A stretch of 64,000 nucleotides of DNA from Micromonospora radicis (GCF_003583405.1 NZ_QXEC01000009.1:146668-210667), one strand, 5' to 3'. Shown: positions 48,496 to 58,905, counted from the stretch's first letter. Translations and numbers: made by a program. Notes: generated by a model not told the origin, from the sequence alone.

Positions 48496-51400
48496 TCACA
48501 CTTCCTCGACCGAGCTCGGCTCACGCCGGGAAAGGTCGATGCCCAGTTCCTCCGCGGCCCGGAACACCTCGTCGTCGGTCTCGCGCATCTCCAGGGCCAC
48601 ACCGTCGCTGGAGAGCACCTCGACGTTGAGGCACAGCGACTGCAGCTCCTTGAGCAGCACCTTGAACGACTCCGGGATGCCCGGCTCGGGGATGTTCTCG
48701 CCCTTGACGATGGCCTCGTAGACCTTCACCCGGCCGAGCACGTCGTCTGACTTGATCGTCAGCAACTCCTGCAGGGCGTACGCGGCACCGTATGCCTGCA
48801 TCGCCCAGCACTCCATCTCACCGAAGCGCTGGCCACCGAACTGCGCCTTACCACCCAGCGGCTGCTGCGTGATCATCGAGTACGGGCCGGTCGACCGCGC
48901 GTGGATCTTGTCGTCGACCAGGTGGTTGAGCTTCAGGATGTAGATGTAGCCGACGGCGATCGGATCGGGCAGCGGCTCGCCGGAGCGACCGTCGAACAGC
49001 TGCGCCTTGCCACTGGCCCCGATCAGCTGCTTGCCGTCCCGGTTGGCCAGGGTCGACGCGAGCAGACCGGAGATCTCCTCCTCGCGGGCTCCGTCGAAGA
49101 CCGGAGTGGCCACGTTGGTGTCCGGCTCGGAGGAGTCGGCGCCGATCGACTGGAGCTGACGCTTCCACTCGGCGTCCTCACCCTCGACCTGCCATCCCGT
49201 CTTGGCCACCCAGCCAAGGTGGGTCTCCAGCACCTGGCCGATGTTCATCCGGCTCGGCACACCCAGCGGGTTGAGCACGATGTCGACCGGGGTGCCGTCC
49301 TCCAGGAACGGCATGTCCTCGACCGGCAGGATCTTGGAGATGACGCCCTTGTTGCCGTGCCGGCCGGCGAGCTTGTCGCCGTCCTGGATCTTCCGCTTCT
49401 GGGCGACGTAGACCCGGACCAGCTCGTTGACGCCCGGCGGCAGCTCGTCGCCGTCCTCACGGGAGAAGGTACGCACGCCGATGACCGTGCCGGTCTCACC
49501 GTGCGGCACCTTCAGCGAGGTGTCCCGAACCTCACGCGCCTTCTCGCCGAAGATCGCGCGAAGCAGCCGCTCCTCCGGAGTCAGCTCGGTCTCACCCTTC
49601 GGGGTGACCTTGCCGACCAGGATGTCGCCGGGGACGACCTCGGCACCGATCCGGATGATGCCGCGCTCGTCGAGGTCGGCGAGCATCTCCTCGCTGACGT
49701 TCGGGATGTCGCGGGTGATCTCCTCCGGGCCGAGCTTGGTGTCCCGGGCGTCGACCTCGTGCTCCTCGATGTGGATCGAGGTGAGCACGTCCTGCTGCAC
49801 GAGGCGCTGCGACAGGATGATCGCGTCCTCGTAGTTGTGCCCCTCCCAGGTCATGAACGCCACGAGCAGGTTGCGCCCGAGCGCCATCTCGCCCTCGTCG
49901 GTGCACGGACCGTCGGCGATGACCTGGCCGGCCTCGACGCGGTCACCCTCGAAGACGACCGGCTTCTGGTTGACGCAGGAGCCGGCGTTGGAGCGGCGGA
50001 ACTTGTGCAGCAGGTACGTCCGGCGGTGACCGTCGTCCTGGTGGACGGTGATGTAGTCGGCACAGAGATCCTCGACCACGCCACCGACCTCGGCGACCAC
50101 CACGTCACCGGCGTCGACCGCGGCACGGTACTCCATGCCGGTGCCGACGAGCGGGGACTCGGCCTTGACCAGCGGCACGGCCTGACGCTGCATGTTCGCG
50201 CCCATCAGGGCCCGGTTGGCGTCGTCGTGCTCGAGGAACGGGATCATCGCGGTGGCGACCGAGGTCATCTGCCGCGGCGACACGTCCATGTAGTCCACGG
50301 CCGCCGGCGCCACGTCCTCGGTCTCGCCGCCCTTACGGCGGACCAGGACGCGGTCCTCGGCGAACGTGCCGTCGGCCCGCAGCGGGGCGTTGGCCTGCGC
50401 CTTGACGAACCGGTCCTCCTCGTCCGCGGTCAGGTAGTCGATCTGGTCGGTGACCCGACCGTCGACGACCTTCCGGTACGGCGTCTCGATGAAGCCGAAC
50501 GGGTTGACCCGGGCGAAGGTGGACAGCGCGCCGATCAGGCCGATGTTCGGGCCTTCCGGCGTCTCGATCGGGCACATCCGGCCGTAGTGGGACGGGTGCA
50601 CGTCACGGACCTCGAAGCCGGCCCGCTCCCGGGACAGACCACCCGGGCCGAGCGCGCTCAGCCGACGCCGGTGGGTCAGGCCCGCCAGCGGGTTGGTCTG
50701 GTCCATGAACTGGGACAGCTGCGAGGTGCCGAAGAACTCCCGGATCGCGGCGACCACCGGGCGGATGTTGATCAGGGTCTGCGGCGTGATCGCCTCGACG
50801 TCCTGAGTCGTCATCCGCTCGCGGACCACCCGCTCCATCCGGGACAGGCCGACCCGAACCTGGTTCTGAATCAGCTCGCCAACTGTACGCAGCCGCCGGT
50901 TGCCGAAGTGGTCGATGTCGTCGGCCTCGTAGCCCTCCTCACCGGCGTGCAGCCGGCAGAGGTACTCCACGGTGGCGACGACGTCGTCCTCGGTCAGCGT
51001 GCCGGTGGTGATCGGCACGTCGACTTCGAGCTTCTTGTTGAACTTGTACCGACCGACCTTGGCGACGTCGTACCGCTTCGGGTTGAAGAAGAGGTTGTCG
51101 AGCAGGGTCTGGGCGTTCTCGCGGGTCGGCGGCTCGCCAGGGCGCAGCTTCCGGTAGATGTCGAGTAGCGCCTCGTCCTGGCCGGCGATGTGGTCCTTCT
51201 CGAGCGTGGTCATCATCAGCTCGGACCAGCCGAACTTCTCACGGATCCGCTCGGCCGACCATCCGATGGCCTTGAGCAGCACCGTGACGGCCTGCCGACG
51301 CTTGCGGTCGATGCGGACGCCGACCGTGTCGCGCTTGTCGATGTCGAACTCCAGCCAGGCACCCCGACTCGGGATGACCTTCACGCTGGAGAGGTCGCGG

Positions 51401-51927
51401 TCGGAGGTCTTGTCCGGCTGCTTGTCGAAGTAGACACCCGGCGAGCGGACGAGCTGGCTGACCACCACCCGCTCGGTGCCGTTGATGATGAAGGTGCCCT
51501 TCGGCGTCATCATCGGGAAGTCACCCATGAACACCGTCTGGCTCTTGATCTCGCCGGTGGTGTTGTTGGTGAACTCCGCGGTCACGAACAGTGGCGCGCA
51601 GTAGGTGAGATCCTTCTCCTTGCACTCCTCGATCGAGGCCTTGACCTCGTCGAAGCGCGGCGCCGAGAAGGAAAGCGACATGGTGCCGGAAAAGTCCTCA
51701 ATGGGACTGATCTCATCGAGAATTTCCGCGAGACCCGAGCGTGCGTGCGGGTCGTCCGCCGACCGGCCCTGCCAAGCCTCGTTGCCGACGAGCCAGTCGA
51801 AGGACTCGTTCTGGATGGCAAGGAGGTTGGGGACCTCGAGGTGTTCGGTGATCCGACCGAAGGAAACTCGGCGGGGAGCGAATGCGCTCGACGTACGACT
51901 GGTCTTCGCAGGGCGGGAAGCTGCCAA
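48496..51927 (-). CDS. rpoB: RNA polymerase beta subunit
   Basis: 1143 residues. Complete beta subunit; rifampicin region reads [20 protein letters not shown] then [13 protein letters not shown], with Asp, His and Ser of the main resistance positions wild type and Thr in place of the common Asn after DQ. The start is TTG at 51927 ([20 protein letters not shown]), seven bases after GGAAGGA; the longer frame to 52032 crosses the presumed leader. Promoter at 52056-52084. Confidence 0.97.
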   Translation of the reverse strand: MAASRPAKTSRTSSAFAPRRVSFGRITEHLEVPNLLAIQNESFDWLVGNEAWQGRSADDPHARSGLAEILDEISPIEDFSGTMSLSFSAPRFDEVKASIEECKEKDLTYCAPLFVTAEFTNNTTGEIKSQTVFMGDFPMMTPKGTFIINGTERVVVSQLVRSPGVYFDKQPDKTSDRDLSSVKVIPSRGAWLEFDIDKRDTVGVRIDRKRRQAVTVLLKAIGWSAERIREKFGWSELMMTTLEKDHIAGQDEALLDIYRKLRPGEPPTRENAQTLLDNLFFNPKRYDVAKVGRYKFNKKLEVDVPITTGTLTEDDVVATVEYLCRLHAGEEGYEADDIDHFGNRRLRTVGELIQNQVRVGLSRMERVVRERMTTQDVEAITPQTLINIRPVVAAIREFFGTSQLSQFMDQTNPLAGLTHRRRLSALGPGGLSRERAGFEVRDVHPSHYGRMCPIETPEGPNIGLIGALSTFARVNPFGFIETPYRKVVDGRVTDQIDYLTADEEDRFVKAQANAPLRADGTFAEDRVLVRRKGGETEDVAPAAVDYMDVSPRQMTSVATAMIPFLEHDDANRALMGANMQRQAVPLVKAESPLVGTGMEYRAAVDAGDVVVAEVGGVVEDLCADYITVHQDDGHRRTYLLHKFRRSNAGSCVNQKPVVFEGDRVEAGQVIADGPCTDEGEMALGRNLLVAFMTWEGHNYEDAIILSQRLVQQDVLTSIHIEEHEVDARDTKLGPEEITRDIPNVSEEMLADLDERGIIRIGAEVVPGDILVGKVTPKGETELTPEERLLRAIFGEKAREVRDTSLKVPHGETGTVIGVRTFSREDGDELPPGVNELVRVYVAQKRKIQDGDKLAGRHGNKGVISKILPVEDMPFLEDGTPVDIVLNPLGVPSRMNIGQVLETHLGWVAKTGWQVEGEDAEWKRQLQSIGADSSEPDTNVATPVFDGAREEEISGLLASTLANRDGKQLIGASGKAQLFDGRSGEPLPDPIAVGYIYILKLNHLVDDKIHARSTGPYSMITQQPLGGKAQFGGQRFGEMECWAMQAYGAAYALQELLTIKSDDVLGRVKVYEAIVKGENIPEPGIPESFKVLLKELQSLCLNVEVLSSDGVALEMRETDDEVFRAAEELGIDLSRREPSSVEEV

Positions 51928-52055
51928 GATGCGTCCTTCCGAGGACCGGTGCTGCAGAACGGCTGGTACGCGTGCACTCCAATGACCCCACCAGAAAATA
52001 TCCATAACCGGACATTTCCGAGCAGGGGTCAAGTCGGAAGGCAGCGCAAACTAGC

Positions 52056-52084
52056 AGTGTAGCCGAGAGGCTAACCGCTGTCCA
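52056..52084 (-). promoter_or_regulatory. rpoB promoter
   Basis: TGGACA (52079-52084), 17-base spacer and TACACT (52056-52061) on the minus strand. Start of transcription near 52049, giving a 120-base leader to the TTG start. The rest of the 51928-52498 gap shows no gene. Confidence 0.7.
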
Positions 52085-52405
52085 GCCCACCCCGCAGGAA
52101 GTTGCGGAACGGGCCTCGGGACCCTGGAAACGGGTCGCACCGGGCCGCTCGGAACACAACATCCCTGCCGGGCCGCCCAGGTGTCCGCGGCGGTGGCGCT
52201 GCCGCTTCATACCCAGCCGGTGGCCGTCGCAAGCGCGGAAGGTCTTGCTGATGTCAGCGTGCCTGGGAGCCCATGGTCGCGTCAAGGCCCGGTGCCGCCA
52301 TCCGACGCTCTTTCCCACCCACGGGCGAAACCGCCGCCGTTCGCGCCCGCGCCCGCCGCGATCCGCACGCCCTGCTCATGACCGGTTCCGGGCGGTGAAA
52401 GCACA

Positions 52406-52444
52406 CGGCGGGCGACGATCCGAGATCCGGATCGTCGCCCGCCG
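52406..52444 (-). terminator. rplL-rpoB intergenic terminator/attenuator
   Basis: Perfect 17-bp stem (52406-52422 with 52428-52444) and a 5-base loop, 55 bases after the rplL stop. It lies at the place where E. coli has its rplL-rpoB attenuator. CTTTC follows on the transcribed side. A second palindrome with no loop sits between it and rplL. Confidence 0.75.
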
Positions 52445-52498
52445 CGATGTGGGTGTGCCCCGGCTCACGTGAGCCGGGACGCCCGGGTGAGGCTCAGG

Positions 52499-52885
52499 TC
52501 ACTTGAGGGTGACCTTGGCGCCCTCGCCCTCGAGCTTGGCCTTGGCCTTGTCCGCGGTCTCCTTGTTGACCTTCTCCAGGACCGCCTTCGGGGCGGCCTC
52601 GACCAGGTCCTTGGCCTCCTTGAGGCCCAGGCCGGTCAGCTCACGCACGACCTTGATGACCTGGATCTTCTTGCCACCGTCGGCGTCGAGGATGACGTCG
52701 AACTCGTCCTTCTCCGGCTCGGCCTCGGCGGCCGGGCCGGCCGGGCCGGCCGGGCCGGCGACGGCGACCGGAGCGGCGGCGGTGACCTCGAAGGTCTCCT
52801 CGAACTGCTTCACGAACTCGGAGAGCTCGATCAGCGTCATCTCCTTGAACGCGTCGAGCAGCTCGTCGGTGCTGAGCTTCGCCAT
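52499..52885 (-). CDS. rplL: 50S ribosomal protein L7/L12
   Basis: 128 residues, stalk protein recruiting GTPase factors. N-terminal dimer domain ([20 protein letters not shown]), a hinge with a GPAGPAGPA run, and the C-terminal domain ([20 protein letters not shown]). Present as several copies per ribosome with L10. Confidence 0.98.
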   Translation of the reverse strand: MAKLSTDELLDAFKEMTLIELSEFVKQFEETFEVTAAAPVAVAGPAGPAGPAAEAEPEKDEFDVILDADGGKKIQVIKVVRELTGLGLKEAKDLVEAAPKAVLEKVNKETADKAKAKLEGEGAKVTLK

Positions 52886-52940
52886 GTCTGGCGTCCTTTC
52901 CTGAAAGGTTTAACTAAGAACGTGGGTGCGCCGCGCAGCC

Positions 52941-53486
52941 TCAGGCCGCCTCGGCGCCTTCCTTCTCGCGCTTGTCCTGCAGGGCAGCCGCCAGGCGGGC
53001 GGTCTTCGACAGCGGGGCCTGGAACAGGGCCGCGGCCTTGCTCAGGTTGCCCTTCATCGCGCCGGCCAGCTTGGCCAGCAGCACCTCGCGGGACTCCAGG
53101 TCGGCGAGCTTCGTGACCTCGGCCGCGGAAATGGCCTTGCCCTCGAAGACGCCGCCCTTGATGACGAGCTTCGGGTTGGCCTTCGCGAAGTCGCGAAGCC
53201 CCTTCGCCGCCTCGACGACGTCGCCCGAAACGAAAGTCAGCGCGGTAGGACCGGTGAACAGCTCGTCGAGGCCGGAGATGCCCGCGTCCGCCGCAGCACG
53301 CTTGGCCAGCGTGTTCTTGGCGACCGTGTAGCTGGTCTCCTTACCGAGCGAGCGCCGCAGCTGGGTGAGCTGGGAAACCGTCAGACCGCGGTACTCGGTC
53401 AGCACGGTGGCACCCGCGCTGCGGAAGCTCTCGGTCAGCTCAGCAACAGCCGTGGCCTTGTCGGCCCGGATCGGCTTGTCCGCCAT
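52941..53486 (-). CDS. rplJ: 50S ribosomal protein L10
   Basis: 181 residues, stalk base ([39 protein letters not shown]). The C-terminal helix for L12 dimers is Ala/Lys-rich. ATG at 53486 with GGAGGG. Autoregulation by an L10-L12 leader complex is known in other bacteria. Confidence 0.97.
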   Translation of the reverse strand: MADKPIRADKATAVAELTESFRSAGATVLTEYRGLTVSQLTQLRRSLGKETSYTVAKNTLAKRAAADAGISGLDELFTGPTALTFVSGDVVEAAKGLRDFAKANPKLVIKGGVFEGKAISAAEVTKLADLESREVLLAKLAGAMKGNLSKAAALFQAPLSKTARLAAALQDKREKEGAEAA

Positions 53487-53793
53487 GTCCCTCCTCTCTC
53501 GTTGCTCGAGGCTGGTCACCAGCGCAGACGGGTGCCTGCGACTGGAGCAAGGGCATCGCGGCAACAGAAAAGCCCCGGCGCAGGGCGCACGGGGCGAGAA
53601 AGGCGATGATCACTGTAGTCGGCGGACCACAGGACGCTGCCGATGTTCGCTTGCCGCCCTACGCGGGTCGCCCGTCTTCGCGGAACCTTCGACCGTGCCG
53701 GAGCACGGTGACCAGCGGTCTCTGGGTGGAACTTCGCGTACCACGTTACGCCCTACTCCCGGTAGCCGCCAAATCGCGCCGGAGTGCGCTCCC
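53487..53793 (-). promoter_or_regulatory. rplJ leader region
   Basis: No gene is visible in these 307 bases. The part near rplJ is GC-rich with several short inverted repeats (for example around 53565-53595), consistent with an L10(L12) leader RNA, but I cannot draw the canonical kink-turn. TACAGT at 53612-53617 is a possible -10 box without a convincing -35. Confidence 0.35.
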
Positions 53794-54397
53794 TCACCAC
53801 CCTCGGAGGACCACGCCGAGGGCGAGCACCGCGACGCCGTACCCGGCGCTGCGGGTGATCGCCCGGCTGGACAGGGCGCCGAGCGCCACGGCGGCCGGCA
53901 GGGCGATCAGGTGCGCCCAGAGGCCGAGCACCAGCCCGGCGACTGTCGACCGGTCGTCCGGTCCGGTCGGCACGGCAACCCCGCCGAGCAGCCACGGGAT
54001 CGCCAACGCGACCGCGACCAGGCCCAGTCCGGCGGTCGCCGCGGCGAGCAGTCCGGCCACCCACTCCCGAGCCGGCCCGAGCGCGACCAGGGCCAGCCGG
54101 CGCTGCACGTCCGGCTCCACGTCCAGCAAGATCTTGGTCTGCCAGGCCAGGACCGGGAAGAGGACCACCGCCGACACACCGTAGGCCTCGCCCGGCTCGG
54201 CCCGGCCACCGCCGTAGAGCAGACCCAACGCGAGCAGGCCGGGCGGGCGCAACAGCGCCTGGGGCAGCCCGACCTTCTGCGCGGTGCCCTTGGAGAGCTG
54301 GGGCAGCCGGCTCGCCGGGGACGGTCTCGGTCGTCACCGACCGGAGCACCCACAGACCGGTGCGGCGGTACCGCAGCCAGACGTCCTCCAGTCACAT
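53794..54397 (-). pseudogene. ABC transporter remnant (ATPase fused by deletion to permease)
   Basis: From 54391 the minus strand reads LEDVWLRYRRTGLWVLRSV, the start of an ABC ATPase, immediately preceded by a stop (ATG TGA). The frame is then lost, and in another frame follows RLPQLSKGTAQKVGLPQALL, an ABC signature helix (LSKGTxQKVxLxQALL), but without Walker A or B. It passes without a break into about 145 residues of a polytopic membrane protein (VSAVVLFPVLAWQTKILLDV ... AGLVLGLWAHLIALPAAVAL). An ATPase gene and a permease gene therefore seem to have collapsed by at least two deletions and a frameshift. The permease frame (53794-54252) is still open, but no ribosome binding site is seen. 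It lies between rplA and rplJ, a place where mycobacteria carry unrelated genes. Confidence 0.6.
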
Positions 54398-54426
54398 CAG
54401 GCGAGCTTGTCACGCGGGGCGCGAGA

Positions 54427-54459
54427 AAGGGGCCCCGCCACATCGTGGCGGGGCCCCTT
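54427..54459 (-). terminator. rplA terminator
   Basis: Perfect 15-bp stem (54427-54441 with 54445-54459) and 3-base loop, 13 bases after the rplA stop, followed by TTTCTC. It ends the rplK-rplA unit before the pseudogene. Confidence 0.85.
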
Positions 54460-54472
54460 CGTGCGTTCGGGC

Positions 54473-55186
54473 TCAGCTGTCGGAGCCGTCCTGCAGGTTC
54501 TTCACCAGGTTCGGGTCGACCGGGACACCCGGGCCCATGGTGGTGGTGAGGGTGACCTTCTTGAGGTACTTGCCCTTCGCCGCGGACGGCTTGGCCCGCA
54601 GCACCTCGTCGAGGACGGCCGCGTAGTTGTCGACCAGCTGCGACTCGGAGAACGAGGCCTTGCCGATGATCAGGTGCAGGTTCGAGTGCTTGTCCACCCG
54701 GAAGGTGATCTTCCCGCCCTTGATGTCGGACACCGCCTTGGTGACGTCCATGGTCACCGTGCCGGTCTTCGGGTTCGGCATGAGACCGCGCGGGCCCAGG
54801 ATCCGCGCGATCCGGCCGATCTTGGCCATCTGGTCCGGCGTGGCGATCGCCGCGTCGAAGTCCAGCCAGCCACCCTGGATCCGGGCGACCAACTCGTCGG
54901 TACCCACCTCGTCCGCACCGGCGGCGACGGCCTCCTCGGCCTTCGCGCCAGCGGCGAAGACGATCACGCGGGCGGTCTTACCGGTGCCGTGCGGCAGGTT
55001 GACCGTGCCGCGGACCATCTGGTCCGCCTTGCGGGGGTCGACGCCGAGGCGCATCGCGACCTCGACCGTGGCGTCGAACTTGACGGAGGTGCTCCCCTTG
55101 GCCAGCTTGACGGCCTCGGCGGGGGTGTAGAGCTTGTTCCGGTCGATGGCCTCGGCGGCCTTGCGGTAGCTCTTGCTGCGCTGCAT
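54473..55186 (-). CDS. rplA: 50S ribosomal protein L1
   Basis: 237 residues, L1 stalk protein ([40 protein letters not shown]). In E. coli it represses rplKA translation. ATG at 55186, 82 bases after rplK. Confidence 0.98.
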   Translation of the reverse strand: MQRSKSYRKAAEAIDRNKLYTPAEAVKLAKGSTSVKFDATVEVAMRLGVDPRKADQMVRGTVNLPHGTGKTARVIVFAAGAKAEEAVAAGADEVGTDELVARIQGGWLDFDAAIATPDQMAKIGRIARILGPRGLMPNPKTGTVTMDVTKAVSDIKGGKITFRVDKHSNLHLIIGKASFSESQLVDNYAAVLDEVLRAKPSAAKGKYLKKVTLTTTMGPGVPVDPNLVKNLQDGSDS

Positions 55187-55268
55187 GTTCTGTCTACTCC
55201 TGTGGTTTCTGGCGGGCCGCGGTGTTCGCGCGCCCTCCCACGATCCGTACGGTCGCTGGTGGCCGAGG

Positions 55269-55700
55269 TCAGTCGGTGACGTTCAGACCCATCGACCGGG
55301 CGGTGCCGGCGATGATCTTCTCAGCCTGGTCGAGGTCGTTGGCGTTGAGGTCGGCCATCTTCTTCTCGGCGATCTCCCGCAGCTGGGCGCGGGTCACCGA
55401 GCCGACCTTCTGGGTGTGCGGGACGCCCGAGCCCTTCTGCACACCGGCGGCCTTGATCAGCAGCCGGGCGGCGGGCGGGGTCTTCAGCACGAAGGTGAAG
55501 GAACGGTCCTCGTACACGCTGATCTCGGCAGGGACGATGTCGCCCCGCTGCGACTCGGTCTGCGCGTTGTACGACTTGCAGAACTCCATGATGTTCACGC
55601 CGTGCTGACCGAGCGCGGGGCCGACCGGCGGCGCCGGAGTGGCCTGGCCCGCCGGCAACTGAAGCGTGAACGTCTTGACGAGCTTCTTCTTCGGAGGCAT
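55269..55700 (-). CDS. rplK: 50S ribosomal protein L11
   Basis: 143 residues, GTPase-centre protein and thiostrepton-site partner ([40 protein letters not shown]). The N-terminal proline-rich switch is wild type. Begins the rplKA unit; the 160 bases before it hold the nusG terminator. Confidence 0.98.
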   Translation of the reverse strand: MPPKKKLVKTFTLQLPAGQATPAPPVGPALGQHGVNIMEFCKSYNAQTESQRGDIVPAEISVYEDRSFTFVLKTPPAARLLIKAAGVQKGSGVPHTQKVGSVTRAQLREIAEKKMADLNANDLDQAEKIIAGTARSMGLNVTD

Positions 55701-55861
55701 GTCTCTTCCTGGGGCTTGGAACTGGGAACGGTTCGCACCGACACCGCCACCGGGCGCGCACGGTCAGCGCGGGTGCGGCGGTAGCGACGTTCTAGGGTAG
55801 CGCAGGCCGGAACGCGCCCGCCCACGGAGGTTGCCCGGCCGGAGAAAACCGGACGGTACGC

Positions 55862-55892
55862 CGCTGGCGACGGCCCGGGGCCGTCGCCAGCG
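55862..55892 (-). terminator. nusG terminator
   Basis: Perfect 14-bp stem (55862-55875 with 55879-55892) and a 3-base loop, nine bases after the nusG stop. It separates secE-nusG from rplKA. Confidence 0.85.
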
Positions 55893-55901
55893 AGCGGTGG
55901 A

Positions 55902-56624
55902 TCAGATCTTGGCGACCTGGTTGAAGTTCAGCTCCACCGGCGTCTCCCGACCGAAGATCGACACCAGCACCTTGAGCTTCTGCTGGTCGGCGTTGATCTC
56001 ACTGATCGTGGCCGGCAGCGAGGCGAAGGCACCGTCGGTGACCGTCACCGAGTCGCCGACCTCGAAGTCGAGAACCTTGATCTCGGGCTTGGCCTTCTTC
56101 TGCTCGGTCTCCACCGCCGGCGCCAGCCACTTCAGCACCTCGTCGAGGCTCAGCGGCGCCGGACGGTCGGCCCGGTCGGTGGCACCCACGAAGCCGGTGA
56201 CGCCCGGCGTGTTGCGAACGCAGGAGTACGACTCGGCGGTCAGCTCCATCCGGACCAGGATGTAGCCGGGGAAGACCTTCGCCTGCACCTGGGACCGCTT
56301 GCCGTTCTTGACCTCGACCTCTTCCCGGGTCGGCACCTCGACCTGGTAGATGTAGTCCTCCATGTCGAGGGACGTGATCCGGGTTTCGAGGTTGGTCTTG
56401 ACCTTGTTCTCGTAGCCGGCGTACGAGTGCACCACGTACCAGTCGCCGGGCGCGTAGCGCAGCTTCTGCCGCAGCTCGGCGACCGGGTCGTAGTCCTCGT
56501 CGGGTGCGGGCTCGGTCAGGGCGAACTCCGGCTCGCTGGCGGCCTCGACCGACTCGTCGCCAGCCGCCGTCGCCACCGTGGACTGCTCGTCCGGCGTCTC
56601 GGCGGTCTCGTCGTACTCAGGCAC
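55902..56624 (-). CDS. nusG: transcription termination/antitermination protein NusG
   Basis: 240 residues. An acidic N-terminal extension of about 55 residues (actinobacterial) precedes the NGN domain ([40 protein letters not shown]) and the KOW domain ([20 protein letters not shown]). Couples RNA polymerase to Rho and the ribosome. ATG at 56624. Confidence 0.97.
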   Translation of the reverse strand: MPEYDETAETPDEQSTVATAAGDESVEAASEPEFALTEPAPDEDYDPVAELRQKLRYAPGDWYVVHSYAGYENKVKTNLETRITSLDMEDYIYQVEVPTREEVEVKNGKRSQVQAKVFPGYILVRMELTAESYSCVRNTPGVTGFVGATDRADRPAPLSLDEVLKWLAPAVETEQKKAKPEIKVLDFEVGDSVTVTDGAFASLPATISEINADQQKLKVLVSIFGRETPVELNFNQVAKI

Positions 56625-56662
56625 GCTCGCTCACTTCCGTAACTATCGGCACAGTCAGCCGG

Positions 56663-57055
56663 TCAGCTGGGGTTGCCGAAGACCCACAGCACGCCCTTTG
56701 CGAAGGCGAAGTCGAGGACGGCCACGATCGCCAGCATCACCGTGACGAACGCGATCACCACGCCCGTGTAGGTCAGCAACTCCTTGCGGGTCGGCCAGAT
56801 GACCTTACGCAGTTCGGCCACGACCTCGCGGATGAAACGCGCGATGCGGCCGAACAGGCCCACCTTGTCGCCATCGGTACGCGTCTTCGACCGGCTGTCG
56901 GCGGAATCCGCCTTGGCCCGCTCCCGGGTGGCGGTGCCGCCCCGGGTAGCCGGCTCGTCCGCGTCGGTGGCGTCGTCGTCGGCGCCGTCACTGACGACCT
57001 CGTCGTTCAGGCGGTCGTCGTCGGCGTCCTCGCCGCGCCGCTTGTTGTCGGCCAC
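56663..57055 (-). CDS. secE: preprotein translocase subunit SecE
   Basis: 130 residues. A hydrophilic acidic N-terminus of about 70 residues, the amphipathic helix (RIARFIREVVAELRKVIWPT) and one transmembrane helix (GVVIAFVTVMLAIVAVLDFAF). GTG at 57055 with GGAGGG; the longer frame reaches toward the tRNA gene. Completes the Sec channel with SecY. The 57056-57266 gap shows no gene. Confidence 0.96.
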   Translation of the reverse strand: MADNKRRGEDADDDRLNDEVVSDGADDDATDADEPATRGGTATRERAKADSADSRSKTRTDGDKVGLFGRIARFIREVVAELRKVIWPTRKELLTYTGVVIAFVTVMLAIVAVLDFAFAKGVLWVFGNPS

Positions 57056-57266
57056 TTCGCCCTCCGTCGCGGGATGTCGGGGTCGCACGCGGTTCGCGTA
57101 CGCGGCGTTTGGTCACGCCGGCCGGACCCAACCGTCCCGGGACGGGCCGCGGCCGGCGGATCGACCGGGTGGCCCGATGCCTCGGGACCTCCCCGCCGAT
57201 GCCACCACCACGGGCCGGACGCCACCAGTCGGTGGCGGGACCCACGGAACGGTCAGGCCTGAGGCG

Positions 57267-57339
<73 letters not shown>

Positions 57340-57465
57340 GTGTGGCAACGCTCGCCCCACCAGGCCACACGACCAGGCAGGGGTCACTTGCCCCACGGCG
57401 GACCAGTGTACGGGTACCGACCCGACTTTCCCAACCGGTCTACCCATCGCGCCGCGAGACGCCGG

Positions 57466-57858
57466 TCAGGCCGCCGTCCGTACGGTGGCCCGCGCCTGCG
57501 ACAGCACCTTGTCCCCGTGGCAGGTGGCGGTAATGTCGAGCCTGGTCAGACCCGTCTCGGTCACCTCGCGGACCACCGCGGACACCACGATCTCGGTGCC
57601 CTCGTCGTCATCGGGCACCACCACCGGGCGGGTGAACCGGACGCCGTAGTCGACCACCGCGTCGGGCGCGCCGGCCCACGTGGTGACCGCGCGACCGACC
57701 AGCGCCATGGTGAACATGCCGTGGGCGATCACCCCGGGCAGGCCGACCTTGGTGGCGAACCGGTCGCTCCAGTGGATCTGGTTGAAGTCGCCGGAGGCGC
57801 CCGCGTAGCGAACCAGGTCCGCCCGGGTCACCCGGAACGTCTGGGTGGGCAGTTCCAT
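57466..57858 (-). CDS. hadB: (3R)-hydroxyacyl-ACP dehydratase subunit HadB-like (MaoC)
   Basis: 130 residues, single hot-dog domain. The hydratase catalytic pair is in SGDFNQIHWSD (Asp...His), followed by GVIAHGMFTMALVGRAVTTW. In mycobacteria HadB is the catalytic partner of HadA in fatty-acid elongation. One base separates it from hadA, so the two subunits are probably co-translated. No hadC is present. Confidence 0.92.
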   Translation of the reverse strand: MELPTQTFRVTRADLVRYAGASGDFNQIHWSDRFATKVGLPGVIAHGMFTMALVGRAVTTWAGAPDAVVDYGVRFTRPVVVPDDDEGTEIVVSAVVREVTETGLTRLDITATCHGDKVLSQARATVRTAA

Positions 57859-57859
57859 C

Positions 57860-58306
57860 TCAGGCCTCCCCGCGTACGACGAGCTTCATCCAGGCGGTGA
57901 CCACCGGCTCGCCGGCGGTCGTGGTCACCTCGGTCCGGGTGGTAACGAACTCGTGGCCGCCCCGGCTGGTGATCTCCTCGATGGCGTTGACACAGACCAG
58001 CTCGTCGCCGGCCACCACCGGCCGGGTGTACGCGAACCGCTGGTCACCGTGGACGACCCGGCTGTAGTCGATGCCGAGAGCCGGATCCTCGATCATCTGG
58101 CGGTTGGCGGCCATGGTGAGCACGATCGGGAAGGTCGGCGGCGCCACCACGTCCGGATGGCCCAGCGCCCGGGCGGCCACCGGGTCGTGGTGGGCGGGAT
58201 CGGCGGCGCCGATCGCCGTCGCGAACTCGCGGATCTTCTCGCGGCCCACCTGGTAGGGGGCGGTCGGCGGATAGCTCCGGCCGACGAAGGACTGGTCCAG
58301 AGACAT
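57860..58306 (-). CDS. hadA: (3R)-hydroxyacyl-ACP dehydratase subunit HadA-like
   Basis: 148 residues, hot-dog fold of the FAS1-type dehydratase N-terminal family (MSLDQSFVGRSYPPTAPYQV, KIREFATAIGAADPAHHDPV, APPTFPIVLT). It lacks the catalytic Asp-His pair of HadB and is expected to be the substrate-binding half of the heterodimer. Located between rpmG and tRNA-Trp as in mycobacteria, although Micromonosporaceae make no mycolic acids. Confidence 0.9.
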   Translation of the reverse strand: MSLDQSFVGRSYPPTAPYQVGREKIREFATAIGAADPAHHDPVAARALGHPDVVAPPTFPIVLTMAANRQMIEDPALGIDYSRVVHGDQRFAYTRPVVAGDELVCVNAIEEITSRGGHEFVTTRTEVTTTAGEPVVTAWMKLVVRGEA

Positions 58307-58437
58307 GCCGCCGAACCTACACGCAGAACAAGATCGCCGATCCGCGCGGTCGGCGGCGGCTTCAAGCCGCGCCTGTCGCGTGGACCGGCGATCTCGGTAC
58401 GTCAGTCAGGGATGCTGGGCCGACGGCCCGGCGGCGT

Positions 58438-58605
58438 TCAGCGCGTCTCGCGGTGAACGGTGTGCCGCCCGTCCCGGGGGCAGAACTTCTTCAGCTCGAT
58501 GCGGTCCGGGTCGTTACGGCGGTTCTTGCGCGTGATGTAGTTGCGCTCCTTGCACTCCACACACGCCAAAGTGATCTTCGGCCGGACATCGGTCGCCTTC
58601 GCCAC
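58438..58605 (-). CDS. rpmG: 50S ribosomal protein L33
   Basis: 55 residues: [55 protein letters not shown]. The CVEC pair and a later single Cys (FCPRD) match the actinobacterial form. GTG start at 58605. It is too short for simple ORF calls but unmistakable. Confidence 0.96.
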   Translation of the reverse strand: MAKATDVRPKITLACVECKERNYITRKNRRNDPDRIELKKFCPRDGRHTVHRETR

Positions 58606-58734
58606 GGCGGAGTGCCTTCCTCGCTAACGGATACAACTACGGCGCTAAAGCCTACGCGCCACCTGGGCGGACACGCAAAGCGGGCGCCTGTGGCGCCCGT
58701 CCCACCGACCACCGGAAACCCCGGCGGACGAGAG

Positions 58735-58807
58735 TAGCGGTGGCCGGACTTGAACCGGCGACACAGCGATTATGAGCCGCTTGCTCTGCCATCTGAGCTA
58801 CACCGCC
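58735..58807 (-). tRNA. trnM: tRNA-Met (anticodon CAT)
   Basis: 73 nt: acceptor GGCGGTG/CACCGCT (first pair G-U), D arm AGCTCAGATGGCAGAGC, anticodon loop CTCATAA, T arm GGTTCAAGTCC. The first acceptor pair and absence of three G-C pairs in the anticodon stem favour an elongator, not initiator. CCA not encoded. Confidence 0.92.
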
Positions 58808-58832
58808 GTGGTGGGCCCAGCCGGACCCTCTG

Positions 58833-58905
58833 AGCCCCCTTACGGAATCGAACCGTAGACCTTCTCCTTACCATGGAGACGCTCTGCCGACTGAGCTAAG
58901 GGGGC
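58833..58905 (-). tRNA. trnT: tRNA-Thr (anticodon GGT)
   Basis: 73 nt: acceptor GCCCCCT/AGGGGGC, D arm AGCTCAGTCGGCAGAGC, anticodon stem TCTCC/GGAGA with loop ATGGTAA, T arm GGTTCGATTCC. First transcribed element after the promoter at 58938-58966. Confidence 0.95.

Noticed and set aside
52458..52478. Loop-free palindrome after rplL
   Set aside because: A perfect palindrome of 10-bp arms without a loop cannot fold well as RNA hairpin and may be chance; the larger hairpin beyond it is preferred as terminator.
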